Assembly: GCA_013399305.1 (NCBI GenBank)
Contig: VXAI01000091.1
Coordinates: forward strand, 1,292,875 to 1,356,874
From: Rostratula benghalensis
Lineage: Eukaryota > Chordata > Aves > Charadriiformes > Rostratulidae
DNA: 64,000 nt
Direction: 5' to 3'
A program made the position numbers and the translations under genes. The notes under the pieces are model-generated. The model worked only from the letters and a program-made list of their open reading frames with translations. It was not told the origin of the DNA and did no database searches. Shown here in pieces: positions 11,401 to 25,900 of this stretch. Numbering within the stretch: position 1 is the first letter of the stretch; the number at the start of each line of letters is the position of its first letter.

Positions 11401-14400
11401 AAAGGAGAACTGCTTTTGCGAGTGCTCCTTAATTTAAATAATGCAGTTTCCCCTGGGATTTTAAATTAAGAATCCTGTTTTTTCTCACATTTTTGTCATT
11501 TCTGGTTTCTTTTCCCCACTTCATTGTAACGAAGTCTTTTCCATTGCTCCCAAACTAATATAACAATATAACAGGAAATGTTTCTTTTTTAAAAAAGGGC
11601 AGCGATATGAGAAGGTAAAAAAATAAGGTCAGTAAATATTCCAGAACAACAGATAAAATAATCAAGGGACAGGGAGAGGCAAGCACAATCTTTTTTCCTT
11701 CTGGTGTGGTTTACACACATCCTATTTTTGCTCACTTCCAAAGTGGTGTTTGAAACCTTATAATCTTGTAATAGAGACTTCTTATTTTGTCTGTACTAAC
11801 TTTTTGTACCCATCCATAGTAAGTCAATCTAGTTTCCAAATTCTGTACAAATCCCTCTTGGGCTAGCATCAGTAAGGAGGTCATGATTCAGCCAGTGAGT
11901 CTCTTGCTACCCCTCCTCACCTTCCTCAAACAGGGATGGTTTGCAGCTGTGCTCTTCATACACTTTCACAAGCAACAGCTAACTCACCTGAGAGACCTCA
12001 GCAAGCTGACCTCCAACATGGCTAAATCAAGCTTTCTGCCCACCCATGGTCTCTGTTTTGCTACTTTTTCTCCTTATCCCAGGAATGAAGGGTTCTATCC
12101 TTTGCTTCCTCCCTGGCATTCACAGGGGGAATTAATCCAAAAACAGGGTCCCCTCTTCTGCTTTCTGCATCTTCTAAAAAAATGTCACCAACTCTTCTCA
12201 GTCATCTCCACTTAAACATTTGCTCCGTTGCATTCCTGGGTGGTTGCACAGTTAAAATCCTTCCCCACTACCACTGATCCCTTCATTTGGGGTGATCCTG
12301 CAGAAACTAATCATCCTAATTTGAGGATTGCTGGGAAGTCCCAACATGGTATTGCCCTTGTCAACTTCTCATTTCAGTGATCCATCCTTCAACATGATTC
12401 AACCAACATTTGCACTGGCAGAATCAAAGGTTTGTCAAAACATGTAAGTAGTCTGAGAAGAACAAAAACATCTCTGCCCCACAAAAAGGTATAAAACAAA
12501 TGTTTTTGATAACTGCAGGTCTTTCAACTCTGTGCTTATATACTGGGACCTTTTTTCAGAACATAAAGAATTAGAAAACAAAAAAGTGAATTGGTATGAA
12601 CTATTTATATGGACTTGCTACTCTGCAAATCATAGTGAAGTAAGTTATCCTTGGCTTAATTAGAGGGCAACAGAAATTTTCCATGTTTTAATATCAGCCC
12701 TTTCTGTTCCCTAATCAAGCTGTCATTGTCTGGTCTCTCCACACCTTGTATCCCAAATGTCCTTATTCTTTGAAGACCAAAAAATTTTATTCAGAGTTCA
12801 TTATCACAGCAAATTCTCCTAAATAATTTTCTGGACATGCAAACACAGAAAAGATACTAGTAATAATTTTCATTCCCAATTCTTCTTTTTCAGAAGATTG
12901 ACCAGGAAAAGAAAGCAGGGTTCCACTGTGGGTGTGCAAACATAATAAAGCCTCCACCATCTCCTGAGAATACCCATCTCATTTAGGTACCTAAACTCGA
13001 AGTGATCAATTGCAAAAAAGGGTCTTTATCTCCACACAAATGCAGAAGTTGGAATAGAAGACAGGCAGATGCATGTGGAACGGTAGGCTAAGAGCATTTC
13101 GGATAAATTTGGCTTACTAATGTTTACTTAGGCCTTTCAGGTTTCATAATTTTCCAGGGCTTCTGTAGCTTGGTTAGACACCCCAGCACACTTTTCTGCC
13201 CTCTGCTGTTTTCAGTTTTCCATCTCCCTGCTCTCAGGCAGCACAACCCTTAAAAAAAAAGAAAGCAATGGCTCATAACAACTGGTATTTTCCATAAAAA
13301 GCTGGCAAGAACATTACTGGACTGGAAAGTACTTTGTCCTCTTCAAACCTGCAAGTAGAAGTTAATTTTGTATAATTTCAGAAGTATTGGTCCTCAACTA
13401 TGAATTATTATGGCTTTATAAGTTTTCTACGAGCAAGGGCTCGGACCAAAAAGCAAAGCTACCATGGTCAAGCGCAGCCTGAGTCAGGACTCCTGGCTGT
13501 CCAATGGATTTTCTGTATCATACAATACCTTTCTGTCTTCAGCTGTAAGTTACACATAACAGCGACTGTCTTGTTTGCTGTCCAAAACCCAGAAACATCC
13601 AGAACATGGATATAGATAGTCCCTGTGCACGAGGCCAAGAGTAAGGACATCAATCTGACCTACAAGGTACACATCTGAGGTACAAATGAAATCAGAAAAA
13701 AAGAAGCTTTACTGGTCATGAAGAGATAAAAGCGTCTCCTCCTGTTTGTAGTGAGTTTTCAGATGTGCAGCTATAAAGTGCTTGATAGGCAAAATCCTTC
13801 CTGATTTACATTTCTTGAAATAGATTTAATTAGTTGTGGAGTATCATAAAATGCCTAGGAAGTAGCCACTTGCTGATGTATTCACCTGGGAGAAATTTGA
13901 GTAGCAGTTCTTCAGCCCTACAGACGTGCAAGATGAAAGAATAAACAGATCATTAGCCAACAATGAAATTAAAAATAAGAATACAGTGAGTGGAAAAAGT
14001 AATTATCACCTCTGTTAAATTTTATCCAATTCACTATCAAGTGTGGCTGGACAAAAGGACAACTGGTGTCCCAGCACTCCCCTGTTGAGCTGCTGCATTC
14101 AGGGCAAGAGGAGACGAAAGGCAGCCCTCTGCACTGAGGTCTAGGTAAGACTTTGGTGTATCAAATCCCTCGCTTCCAGGATCACAAGACATTCACAGGG
14201 AGCTGGAGAAATAAAGCTAGCATTGATGAATAATTCACAGACAGGACCTGAATTTGGAGTCACTACTCAGACCTGAAATGAATAGCTGTTTTGGCCACAG
14301 AAGAGCTGTGGGATTTCTAAATAAAGCTGTATTTTTCATAAAGTGTACAAAGCAGCCAACAACATTTCTTTTCTACTCTCCACAGGCAACACTCTTACAG

Positions 14401-17400
14401 GGCTGACAGTTGCTTCTGCTGAATCTTAGTGAGTGTGTGACAGTAAGCAGCCACAAAATCTGCCCAATCTCCACCAGGTCTCTATGGCAAGGTCCTCCTG
14501 AACCTCCTCTCAGCTCCAGGCAATGACTCCTGTGCCTGCCTGCACCTCAGGGACTTCTCTCCCCAAGGCATGGTATATGCCTATTAAGTTAACTTATTTA
14601 GACTTATTAGGGCTACAGCTACCTTACACAGAAAAATCATCAAAATACTTTACTAACTTATCAAGAAGGTGCACCAGTAATTTCCTAGATTTTCTCTTAG
14701 TTGTATCCAGGACTACTAGGATATCATCACCATCCAAGAATTCTCTGTCAAGTGAGAATGTCCAAGCCAAGAGGATAAAGTTTCATTTAAATAATCTTTA
14801 CGCCTGTAACTAAAGATGTATATTTCTTATTTCCATTTTTCAGGCTTGCTCTGAAGAATAGGTCTTGTTTAATGTCCACCATATGGGGAACAGCCCACCA
14901 AATGATGTACTACTTGAGATAATTCCATGGGTATTCAGAACTCAAAATTAATTAATTTTCCTTCTGGTTCTCAAAACATGCTTATAACCTTCAAAAGAAA
15001 GGGAGTTTTTATGACATACTAATTCTCTTTCTTTCCACAAATAACATAAGAATAATTTTCTTGATTTATTTTTCTATTTCTGATTCTTGTCCTGATCAGA
15101 AATGCAAAATTCAGATGATAAGCAAATGTGAAAGGTTAGCAAAACATATTTTCACCTCAAAATGTTACATTTGTGGTTTTGGAGAAATCTAAATGTCATT
15201 TCATGCAAAGAGCTTTTCCCACAGCTCTCCTTAATTCTTAGAGAATATGGTAACAAGGATACAGCCAAGAGATAAAACCAGGATTAATGAGACATAAGTG
15301 AGGCACTTAATAGTTGAAGCTGTGGGATGATACACGCAGGAAAAAGATGAAATGATCATGATGCATCATCTGAGAGTGAACTTCACCCAAAAAAAAAATA
15401 ATATATGTATCACAGGAAATATATTTGCATTATAAGAGAAGAGAACAGAATAACCCAGCAGGGCATTTCCGTTTCTAATTATTTGCTACTATGATTCAGT
15501 GACTGGATCCTGGGTTTTGCAAAACTGCTTCTGTAAGCTGCATGAAGGAGATCAAAAGTCATCCATTTTTATGTTAATATAATATAAAGGAATACAATCT
15601 CAACACAAGATCTGCCTGCCAGAGTTCCTTATAGAAATAAGGCATCCAATTAAAAGCAGCCCAATACCTCTATTGACATAAAGCTCCAGAGCAGCATGCA
15701 CATGTGCCATGTCCTAGACTATCTTAATTGATTATTTTTAGTTAATTCATTGCTCAGGTGAGAAATCTCTTGGCTTTGTTTGCTGATAAACACAATCTGC
15801 CTTTGCATATCACTTCTCAAACAGGATCCTGGACTGAGAGAACATCTAGAAACTACCCCACATTAAAGAATACATGAAAGAGACTAAATTATTTTGTACT
15901 AGTATTATCAGCGAATATTGTTTAAAATACCGAAAGGCCTCAAATATTCCTTTTGCAAAACAAGGGCTATTTCTCCTGTTTCGTTTTAACATTTTCCTTG
16001 GAGATTAATTTATTCTTCTAATACTGTGATTTTTTTCCTTAACGACAATGTTGAAGATTGTCTTTTCCCATTGTTTGTCACACTGAATCACCAATCATAG
16101 TTTTGAAATCCTTTTTCTTGAAGGAAAGACATTTTATTCATACTGGTAACACACTGACATGATAGTCTTAGCTGATGCTAAGCATAACAGGGAATTATTG
16201 AGATGCCATTATTTTTTAAAGATTTCTGAGAATAAATTATTCTAGGTTTTAGATTAGCATTAAAGTAGTTATAATATAACATATTTCATAGTTCCAGTTT
16301 AAAAAAAATCATTTATGAGAAACAGAGTCTCTTTGCGTATTACAAGGTAGTACAGTTCCATGGCAATTCTGAAAGGTGGCTTTTCATTACTTTCTGGGTG
16401 GATGGTTCTTACTCTATGAATAGAATTTTTTTTTTATTCAGAAAAAATCATTTGTTGAACTTAATTTATTTTTTCTTTAGACAGAAAAAAAAAAAAAAGA
16501 GCGACTTCAAGCAGCACTTGGAGAGCCTGCTTTTGCCCTACTCCTCTGTCAGGCTGATAACTCTGACAACTTCACCTTATCAAATATCACGGTTAACCAA
16601 CTGACAGTGAGGCAGCTCATTGCACCTTGTAAATGAAATAAGTATATAGCTTCTAGCAAGTTAGTTTTCTTTCTCAAAGCCAGCACCTTCTGGGACGTAT
16701 GAACCAAATCGCTTTGGGCTTTATAAAGTTTTTCCTTCCTTTAGGCTCTACTGACATAGTTAAGTTTTATTTGAAGTAGAATCTATCAAATTGTTAAAAG
16801 GGTTTGAAACCTGGTTGGCCTTTCTCTGCTTTGCTTTGACAACCAAATGCAACACCAGGAGAAGGGAAGGAGGAGGGCAGCAGCATTTGGCACCTGCTAC
16901 CATAAGCTGTTCAAGTTCTTGAGGAGAGAGGACTGTGGCTGTACCTGTACACAATTTACGTTACTACTTTTAAGACTAGGATTTCATATATATGAACAAA
17001 TACAGAACTGAATTTAGGAAAGACAAAAAAATGGTATTATTGGGGCAAAACAGTCCTCAAAAGAGGTAGCTGCAGTCCTAAGACCCACATGTGCTGTGGA
17101 ATATGCAAGCAGCCATCCCCACTACTGGCCCCTTGCCTAGGGCCAGGGGAGGCATCCATCCTTGTGAACATGGCAGCTACAGGGCAGCAGACAGCCCTAC
17201 TCATCCTCTCCATCCTCCCTCTGGAAGGAGGCACAGATCAGGGAGAGTCTCATCTTTGTCCTCTCTGGAGTCCTGCACAGAGACTAGCCTGCAGGAAGAA
17301 CATGGATGTGACTCACTCACCTCCCTCCCATGACTGTGGTCACTACAGATGTCTGTATCACTGAGAAGAGCAACTGGGAAATGTTTGATAAATCCAGTTA

Positions 17401-20400
17401 CCTTTAGCCCTCATCCCTGAGGCAAGATCAAGCAGTCACCAGATTTGGGGAACACATATTTGTACTTTCAAAATATGGACCAAGGAACCTTGCTAAGGAT
17501 ACAAATACAGTGCAAGACAAACCAAGCCTCTCAGAGATCCTGCATGAAACACGTTTGAGTCTGAAAAGCATACTCTGAGGAGTGTCACAGCTGTTAAGCA
17601 GCCCTATGCCATGTATTCTTCAGGATATTACTCTGAGCCACTGCCTGGGTAAAAGACACCACCTGGGCACCACTGGTACCACTAAAGGCCCTGTGGTATT
17701 TCTGAACCCATCAAGATGCACTCACTTCCAAATTGTGTTAGTAAACTATGACCTAAAACATCAGCTGTATTATATATTTATCCCTTCCCTCAATAAACTG
17801 GTACAGCATGTGACTATACACTATTAAACAGCTGTTGGCTTTTGAGCAAAGCTGGCCATTGTTCAACCATGGGGAAAATAATTATGTATAGCACTTCATT
17901 GTGTCTAGCCATCCCGAGACAGCTGCCTAAGTGGTAAAGAAAGAGATTTGAGGGAATTTGCCTACAGCTCCATTTTTTGAGGTGTTGCATGACCAGAACT
18001 CTCCAGCACAAAGGGCTCTGTAACAAGACCTCTTTTTAACTGCCGATGGTTGTGTGCAATACGGCCCATGATGACCTTCAGGCTGAGCTGGGGAATTTGG
18101 TGCAGTTTTCTAATCCTGCTTTTTTTAATGAGTTATCCAAGTCTTTAGAGCCACTCTAGGTAATCCTAATAGCTACTTAATGATTTTCTTCATTTTATTG
18201 TTTAGGCTTGAAGTATAGTAATGCTACCGTTCTACACATGTTCTACAAATAAATCTTTTTCTATTTACTGTTGTCTGATTACCTCTTGGACATTATGTAC
18301 TTTTTCTTCAAACTTGATCTCATTTGTAAACTGTGGTTAAGAACAATTTATGAAATACTGTTTGAACCAAGAAGTATTTTTAATGAGTATATTTCGCAAA
18401 GGGCAACAGCACCATGAATAACGCTAATTAATAGCTTTATTTGATCTGAGGAAGAGGAAAAAGCAAATAGAAACTCAGACATTGATTTTTCTAATAGGCT
18501 GCCTATTGTAGAAAAGTAACCCTATGTGTTCTCCCTGCTGTTCAATTTTCATTTCTTACTTTGTGTAGTATATGCAAGTACAATATCTGAGCAGAAATAA
18601 GAATGGGAAAATTCCAACAGTAAAAATTTTCTGACAGTATGCATTAAGTAACATGTTTCTCTCAATACTTGATCAGAAGTAATCTTTGTGTCGATACTAC
18701 TGAAAATGCCTCGATTGGAGATTTAATTACTTACCTATTTGTTCAATATCTACAAACTGATAAAGTGAAATAATTAGACTGGTTGGTTTACTAGTACTTG
18801 AAGAAGAAAACAGGCAAATACTATTTAATTCTTTAAAGCCTTTGCAGTTGTGTTTCTTTATTTCCTCTACTTGCCCAAAGGTTAAAATTTTCTTTTTCTC
18901 CCTGCCCCTTCAAGACCCTTACCCAATGACTTAGTAAGCAAGATCCTCATGAGAAAATGATGCCATGGAGAGCAGACATGGGAAGATTTCACAGTCAAAG
19001 GCAAACAAACTTTGCCCAAAGGTCTGTACTTTCCCACCATTTTGCAGCGAGGTACCAGTTTTCTCTGCATCAGCCCAGGCTCCTCTAACAGTAATACTAA
19101 GAGCACTGATCCACTACGTGCTGAGTAACCCTTTTAGCAGAGCCCACTACATCACTCTAAATAATACAGTTTGCTTCCCATCAGGCAGTAGGATTGGAAT
19201 AAACCACTAAACATAAGTTTTCAATCCCTGCTTCCAGGAGAACGCAGCCTCCTCCACAGGCACCAGGATCAGGTACCAGGACTGGATGGGTTCACACTAG
19301 TGTGAGATAATACATCTCCCTCTACACTGTGAAACAGGCTGGGAGCTAAGCAGGTGGTGGTGAAGTCTAGCTCTGGGTCCCTATTCCAAGGGGGATGTTG
19401 AGAAGCTGGTGGCCATGAAGCAGGTGACCCACCTGCAGATACAGAAACTCAGTGGGGATGTTGCTGACTTTACAGAGCACATCTCAGCAATGGACTCTCC
19501 ACATTGCTGCTGTAATGATAAGATTTATGAGTTTTCTTGTCATGACACCAAAGTTGCCTCCCAGGGCTCTCTGAGAGTTTCCTCATCCCCCCACCCTCTT
19601 CTTGGACTTCACATGAAACAGCAACAGACAGTCCTGGAGCCTGATTTTTCCCTGTATGGCAGAATGTAACAAAAATTAGTAACAGTTTCTTCAATAATAC
19701 ATTAAATGATTAATAGAATTTAATATAGAACACAAAGATTGTAGAGGTGCATCTAAAATATGTCAAATGATAATAAATGAATAAATAAACAACAAACCAG
19801 AGGCTTTGACTGCACCTATATCTATTTGGTATAAAAACACTAGATGTCAAGAAATAGTTGTACCCATTAGGACATCTCCAGCGGTGCTGTAAGTCACTCT
19901 CTCTGCAATTGCCCCAAGGGACTACTGTTACACTGAGAGGCAACAGGAATACAACAATTTTTCCTATCCTTTATTTCCCACATGTTACATCTTCTATGCA
20001 GGGCATCTAGTAAGGGGGAATACTAAGGAAATTCTCCTGAGCCTTAGGGCAGGCAGCAACCAAGCAGTGACAGAGGATCTCCTGTACCCTGGTCAGTGCC
20101 TCCTCCTGCCCAGTTACTGGCAGGCAGCTCCAGGGCTCTGCAGCCACCAGGACTGGCTCAGGGTTTTAGCTTTAAGGAAAGCAACAGAGGCATTTCAGAT
20201 AACAGAGGCAGAGCAGCTGCAGTGAGAAAGGGAGGGAAGTGAGGATTTGGTTTGCCATGGCACAGCAATCCATTTCAGTGAGGTGGACTTGCTCCAGGGT
20301 TTTTCCACAGGGACGCTTGCTGATCAATAGAGGAGAGTGCCTGACTGACCGCTTACCGGCATACTCTGCTTTGCAAACCAAATTAATAACATTTCTTAGG

Positions 20401-22372
20401 TATGCGCATTTTAATACCAGTACGTGTTTGGATTTCTTCCAGGTTTGACATTTACTGTGAATTTCCTGGATTTATGTTTCTGGAATTTCCTTTGTAAAGC
20501 AATTTGAGATTTACAGATAGACAAATACCCCTCTAGTAGAGCCAGGGAGTGGTGGTGGTGGTGTTACAACATGGTGCTCAAATGCACGCCTGTCATACAG
20601 GAAATAGGCTAACGTGAACCACAGTAGACATGAATATCCAATGGGACTTGTAAAATCCACCCGTTGTTAGCTATACTGAGGGCCACAACTCATTTACCGT
20701 GCTGTTAGCAAACACATGGTGCAGAATGATGAAATTTCTTCTTGTGGTCCAATCCCAAGAGGCCACCCTAGAAGGGTCCCACAGGGATCTTCTCTCTGAC
20801 AAACCCACCAGGCAGGAAAAGGAGGCAGCAGCATTCCCAAGGTCAGTCACAAGCCCAGCAAGGCAGAGACACTGCCTGAGCTTCTGCCCAGAGAGTGCAT
20901 TCTGTGGCAGAGTTATGCAATATATTCTTTGCTCTCCAGATGATTAGTTTTCAAGGATATTAGAGGGGTTTCACTGTATGCTAACTTCCAGTTATTAAAG
21001 CCTGTGATGTGGTCATGCTCTGTAATGGCCGTTCATGCCACCACCACCACTTTATGGAAAAACTCATCTTTCAGGGACCTTGCCAATCCACCCCTGCAGA
21101 GCACGGAGTCCCTGCGGCAATTCGGAGCAAAGTGCGGGCTCCCTATCTGGCCTTTCCCCTCCTTCTTCTCCCTCGGACACTTCAGTGTGTATTGAAGGAG
21201 CAAAATTGGGCAACTGGCCTCCTGCTGGTTCTGCATTATCATAAGCAGGTACTACTGAGGCAGAGGGAGAAATGTGTTTAGCCAAGGCTGCACAGAAATG
21301 CAGCATTTCCTTTTAAATATTCATAGCCAGTTTTAAAAGGGAAATACTATGATTGCTTCAGGACTGCCTTTGGCTCTGATTAGAAACAGCTGAGCAAAGC
21401 CAAATGCTCAGCTGCTTCTGCAAAGAGATTAACACCTGTTGAAGATGGAGTGAAAATATGTGACAGAGTTTGAGAGTAACTATCAAAGGATTATTATTGT
21501 AAAGCTAACAGTAACACCAGCAACTGGTCACATCCCCACCCTGTCATGCTACATCACTCCTGGGAAGCAAGAAAGCATATTAACACATCCACAACACATA
21601 AGCAGCGTGCAGACATATTTTCAGTTCTTTCTTCATCCACAGCTGGGAGAATGGCTCCTCAACTCCTGTTATCTGAAGAAAATTTACAGATGGTACCAGG
21701 TCAACACGAAATAACATCAACCCAGCCATGCCATGTGTACTTGGGGCAGACAGCTGTATCATAGCACATGTTGTTATTGTACTTGCTGTCTTCCCAGTTG
21801 GGGGTAGGAGGACTGTCCTTAGCATGTGATTTCCCAAATTACTTTTTCCCTGTGCTGCTGGACAGTGGGAGTGTGTCATATCTCCCCATCCATTGGCTCA
21901 AAGCTACTTGTCTGAGGGACCAGGGTTTCTTCTCCATTCCATGACAACAGCCTTGCCATGAATGATGTGGGGGAAGGCCTCACACTTCTGGAGCTCCCCC
22001 TCCACCCTAAAATGTTCTCCCCAGGGTGGCACCAATGCTCCAGGTCGTGCAGGCTGCTCTGCAGCAGTTCCCCGTGTCGGCGCTGCCTGCACAGTCACTG
22101 CACTTCTCTGAGGCTAGAGCCAAAACTGAAACAAGTGACCCCAAAACAGAGTTTCACCACTGCTGAAGGCCAGCTGCAGGAGCACACCATACCACAGTGT
22201 TCTCCCCAGTTCATCAGCCTTCTGACCTGTAATCAGCCTTGCAGGCAGCTCCTGGTCAGAGCAGGAAAATGTATGAAATGGGGGCTGCCAGGCATTCCAC
22301 AGGTTGTGGAGTCATCCACACCTCTGGGGAGGGAAGCACTTCAGCCAGTGCTGAAGAGTCACACTTGCAGGC
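8467..22372. other. About 13.9 kb of unique non-coding DNA
   Basis: I see no gene and no clear interspersed repeat. Low-complexity items are a 14-A run (16485-16498) and a short TGG repeat (20550-20564). GC-richer patches at about 17040-17360, 19250-19520, 20080-20350 and 21000-21300 have overlapping short frames in several phases. That indicates few AT-rich stop codons rather than coding. A frame at 19409-19669 has weakly heptad-like leucines but no supported homology. No transfer or ribosomal RNA gene was seen. Confidence 0.5.
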
Positions 22373-22975
22373 TGTTATAGATTAAGAAACCCACAACAAT
22401 TTATTGTCATTTAGAGAATTATTCTCTCACCCAATGACCCCTCTCCACCTGGGAAGGAGAATCGGGAAAAAATAAGGAAACCCAAGGGTTGAAATATAAA
22501 CAGATTTAACAGAATAAGACTAGATAATTAATGTTAAGAACACTAAAGAACAAGTGTTGATCCTGATACCAATATAAAATATACAAGGATTACACTCAGC
22601 CAAGTCTACCAGCAGGAAGCTGTGCATTCCCAGCAGTGGACAGCAAATGTAGGACACCGCAAGCTATACAGATTTGGGAGGACAGGCAGGCCTCATGGGT
22701 CTGGCTCTGGCTCTGGGATTTTCTGGATCACCACCATCAAGAGAGAGAACTGCACAGCAAACTTGCTAATTTATATATTGAATGTGCATTCGAGGTATGA
22801 AATAAACCTGTTGGCCAGCTTGGGTCAAGTGCCCAGGTGCTGCTTGTCATTGTCCCAGGACACAGGCTCACTCTCCGGGAACCTGTCCCAATGTGCCCAT
22901 TAATGCAGACCCAAATATGCCCCAGACTGCAGCTGCATGCATCACCTACCCACTCCCCACGGAGAGGAGCCCACA
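22373..22975 (-). mobile_element. Decayed avian endogenous-retrovirus LTR, probably solo
   Basis: The plus strand runs through ACCTGGGAAGGAGAATCGGG, then a stretch ending in GGGTTGAAATATAAACAG, and later CAGCTTGGGTCAAGTG followed by a CCCAGGACACAGGC region. This order matches the reverse complement of a frequent avian ERV LTR. In that LTR a polyadenylation-type TTAAA...TTTATCTC...CAACCC segment lies near the 3' end and a TGACCCAA motif lies upstream of the promoter. Read on the minus strand, the sequence would therefore be sense. The possible left terminus is TGTTATAG at 22373. The right end is unclear and traces may reach about 23130. No internal gag, pol or env sequence was recognised beside it, so a solo LTR is the simplest reading. 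The match comes from memory of the family, not from an alignment. Confidence 0.5.
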
Positions 22976-25900
22976 GCTAGGAAGAGCCACTCCTGAGGAT
23001 GGCAGTGGTGGGGACACAGCCTAGCCCCACTCTCTCTCAGGCACCGATTAGACCTCCACAACCCCAGGTATGTGAGTTGTCACTAACAGCCCTCAACAGT
23101 AAATGTTGTACTTGTACCTGAGACATTTGAGTGTGTGCCAGAACTGCCTGTGGCGGTAGAAAAGGAGAGCCCATACCAGTCTGTCTTCCCACCTCAAGCT
23201 AGCATCTTCCCATCAGCTGCTGGAGACAACTGCCACCTCAAATCATGTGAAAAACTGGCCAAGATGAATGTCTCTCCTGGCTTTCCTCTCACTACGCACC
23301 GAGGAGCTGTGGCACTTGCTTCTGTCCCACAGATGTGTTGTCCTTTGGGCTTCTCCAGGACAGAAAGGCTGCTGAGGTGGCTGCTTCCAACATCGTCATA
23401 GCAGAGGTCCCCTATTCCCAATGGAGGCGATGACACAAAGATTTACACTGGCTGAAAATTTTGATGCATGTCTCCTAAAAGCCAATTTATTTTTATTCCA
23501 GAAGGTATAAATAATAGAAAAGCCTGGGGTTTGTTGTCTGATCTCTTATTTATTTTCACTGGTCATTTATGGTATCTCCATTTATTTCTCCTTCTGATTT
23601 CAATTTCTGCTCTGGACTCATTTTGATTCTGGTTTCCTCAAATATTATGCACATAAATTAAATAGCAGTATTCAGAAAAAAAATATCTGGGAGTCACCTG
23701 TGTAACCCAGAAGCCATGAAAGGATGCAAAAATCAGAGAGCACAGGGAATGAGAAAAAATACTGACATTTTGATTCCATTTTGTTCCAATAATATATATG
23801 GAAAACTGTATTTCTCGTGTAATTTAAAAATAACAAAAGATAAAAAGATAAAGTAGATATAGGAAGGGTTCTGAAAATATAGTCTAAAAGGATAAAGAAA
23901 CAGGAAGACTATCCGTAAGAAGAGAAACTGTAAAGATTTAGAGATAAATGAGTAAAAGATGATATGTAGAAGCCATATCTAATATAGACTTTGAGAGAAA
24001 GTAATTCAATACATCCTTCTTCCATAATATAAAAGAAAGAAGATACTCCCACTGTCGGCTAGGATTTCTTTCAAAATTTGGTGAAAGTTTATTAATTACT
24101 TTACATTGTAAGTCATTGGGTAGGTTTAAAAGTAATTCACAATAAAAATTCACACATTGTATTTAATGCATTTTCCAACAATTGATTGTTTTATACTTTT
24201 CATCTTGAAATACCTTGCTTATACTTTTAGAAATTCTAATATTATCAGCTTAATTACTAAGTTACTAGCTGGACCAGTCTGACCAGGGCTGGAAATGTTG
24301 GGGTTTCTGTAACTGTACAGTCTTTCCCAGGTCCAAGCAAGCAGAGATAAAGTTATGTATTTAATCTTAAACGCAGCAAATTATTACTTGGAGCACTTCA
24401 CTTTAAAAAGCGTAACATTTTGCATATAAAATACTGCAAACTAAAAAAGTAGAAAAAAAGAGGCTACTGAAAGTAAGACAAGGTTCATAAATCTTTTTAA
24501 TGCTTGAATAGCTAACAAGGAAGGGCATGCAAGGACAGACTTGGTGATATAATCATTACCAAAAAAGGATTTTGTGTCACTTACCTACAGAAGTGTAGAA
24601 TTTAAAACATTTGAAATTATTGCCTGAACACGAATTTCCTTGGGCCAAAATACCACATTTCTGGTAATTGCTTCATGCATTATCTGCAATCACAAATTAT
24701 TTCAGTCTGCCATTCACATGAAAATAATCCAAGGACTGTCCATGCAAGTTTGAACCTATTTCTTTCTGGGCCGTCACTTCCAGGTGAATGTTGTAGAGCA
24801 GCATTTTCGACTGCTGGGTCCCCAGAACCAAATGGGTCTGTCTGACTACAGCACACATAATCAGAAAAGAAGTAGCAGAACCCTCTGTTTAGAGCTTTTA
24901 ATGATTCCTTTACTTCTACAATTAGCACTGTTTACAACTGCAGGTGATCATTAAGTTCTCACATTCCCACTCTAATTTTAAGGGTCATCAGATCTCATTG
25001 CTGGAAGAGGTAGTCTTGACGTTGTCCTCAATGAAACCAAAAAGGTTACCATATCAGATAGAAATTGCCATCTACATTGATATAGTAGTGTTCTCCCTAA
25101 AATGAGTCTTCAGATCATCCTTTCTGCATGAAACTTGCACAAAAGTAATCAAAATGAAACTCCTGTTAATTGCCTAAGCTATCTGAGATTTGCCGGTAAT
25201 TTTCCTAGCTACAATTACCTGCATGTTTTCTAGAGGGACACTTTGGGAGGGAAGCAAGGTGAGGAGAACGAGGTGTCCTGTGGAACTGGGAGATTTCAAT
25301 GAGTTGCATTTTCTTGTATTTATGGATATACCCTATGAATGTAGGTATACCTTTTGTTACTGCTGTGACAAAAGCTTATGTGTGTCATAAAGGAGAAAGT
25401 CTTTAGACACCTATTTCAATTGCTGCCAGGCAGGCAGCCCGAACAGTGAGTTCTAAAACTGCTCAAGAATCCAAAGGCCTTGGCAAGGCCTTGGCTGCAA
25501 GCTATCATAGGTACAGGCTGGGTACGTCCTTATGAACATCAGGAGCAGCTTTGGTAAGAAAGCAGACATGGCTACATGATGCCATTTTTTTCTGTTAAAA
25601 ACCACCAAGTTATGAACACCGAGGGTGAAATACATTGATCCTCTCTGACCATGTATGGAAGAAAGCAAAATCAAAAAGCAGAAGTTATTGAATCTGCACC
25701 TGAAATTGATATGTCTCGGTCCTATTTCTGGTTTGATTCTTACACAAGTAGGAGGCCAGGTAGAGCATGCTACAGGCAGGGGTATAGATGTGTGGCAACC
25801 CATCAGCCCATCTCCACAATGAAGAGAAAGGGGCTCTGGTTGGGTGACCTTCTCACATGAAGGCTGTGGGTATTTGTTTCAAAGCCAGCAATAGCTCCAT

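Noticed and set aside
19330..19560. Possible LINE ORF1-like coiled-coil frame
   Set aside because: Leucine spacing alone is weak, and no CR1 5' sequence flanks it.
21958..22380. Plus-strand open frame of 140 codons, the longest in the window
   Set aside because: It has no domain or start context, ends at the LTR edge, and lies in a GC-richer patch where several frames are open at once.
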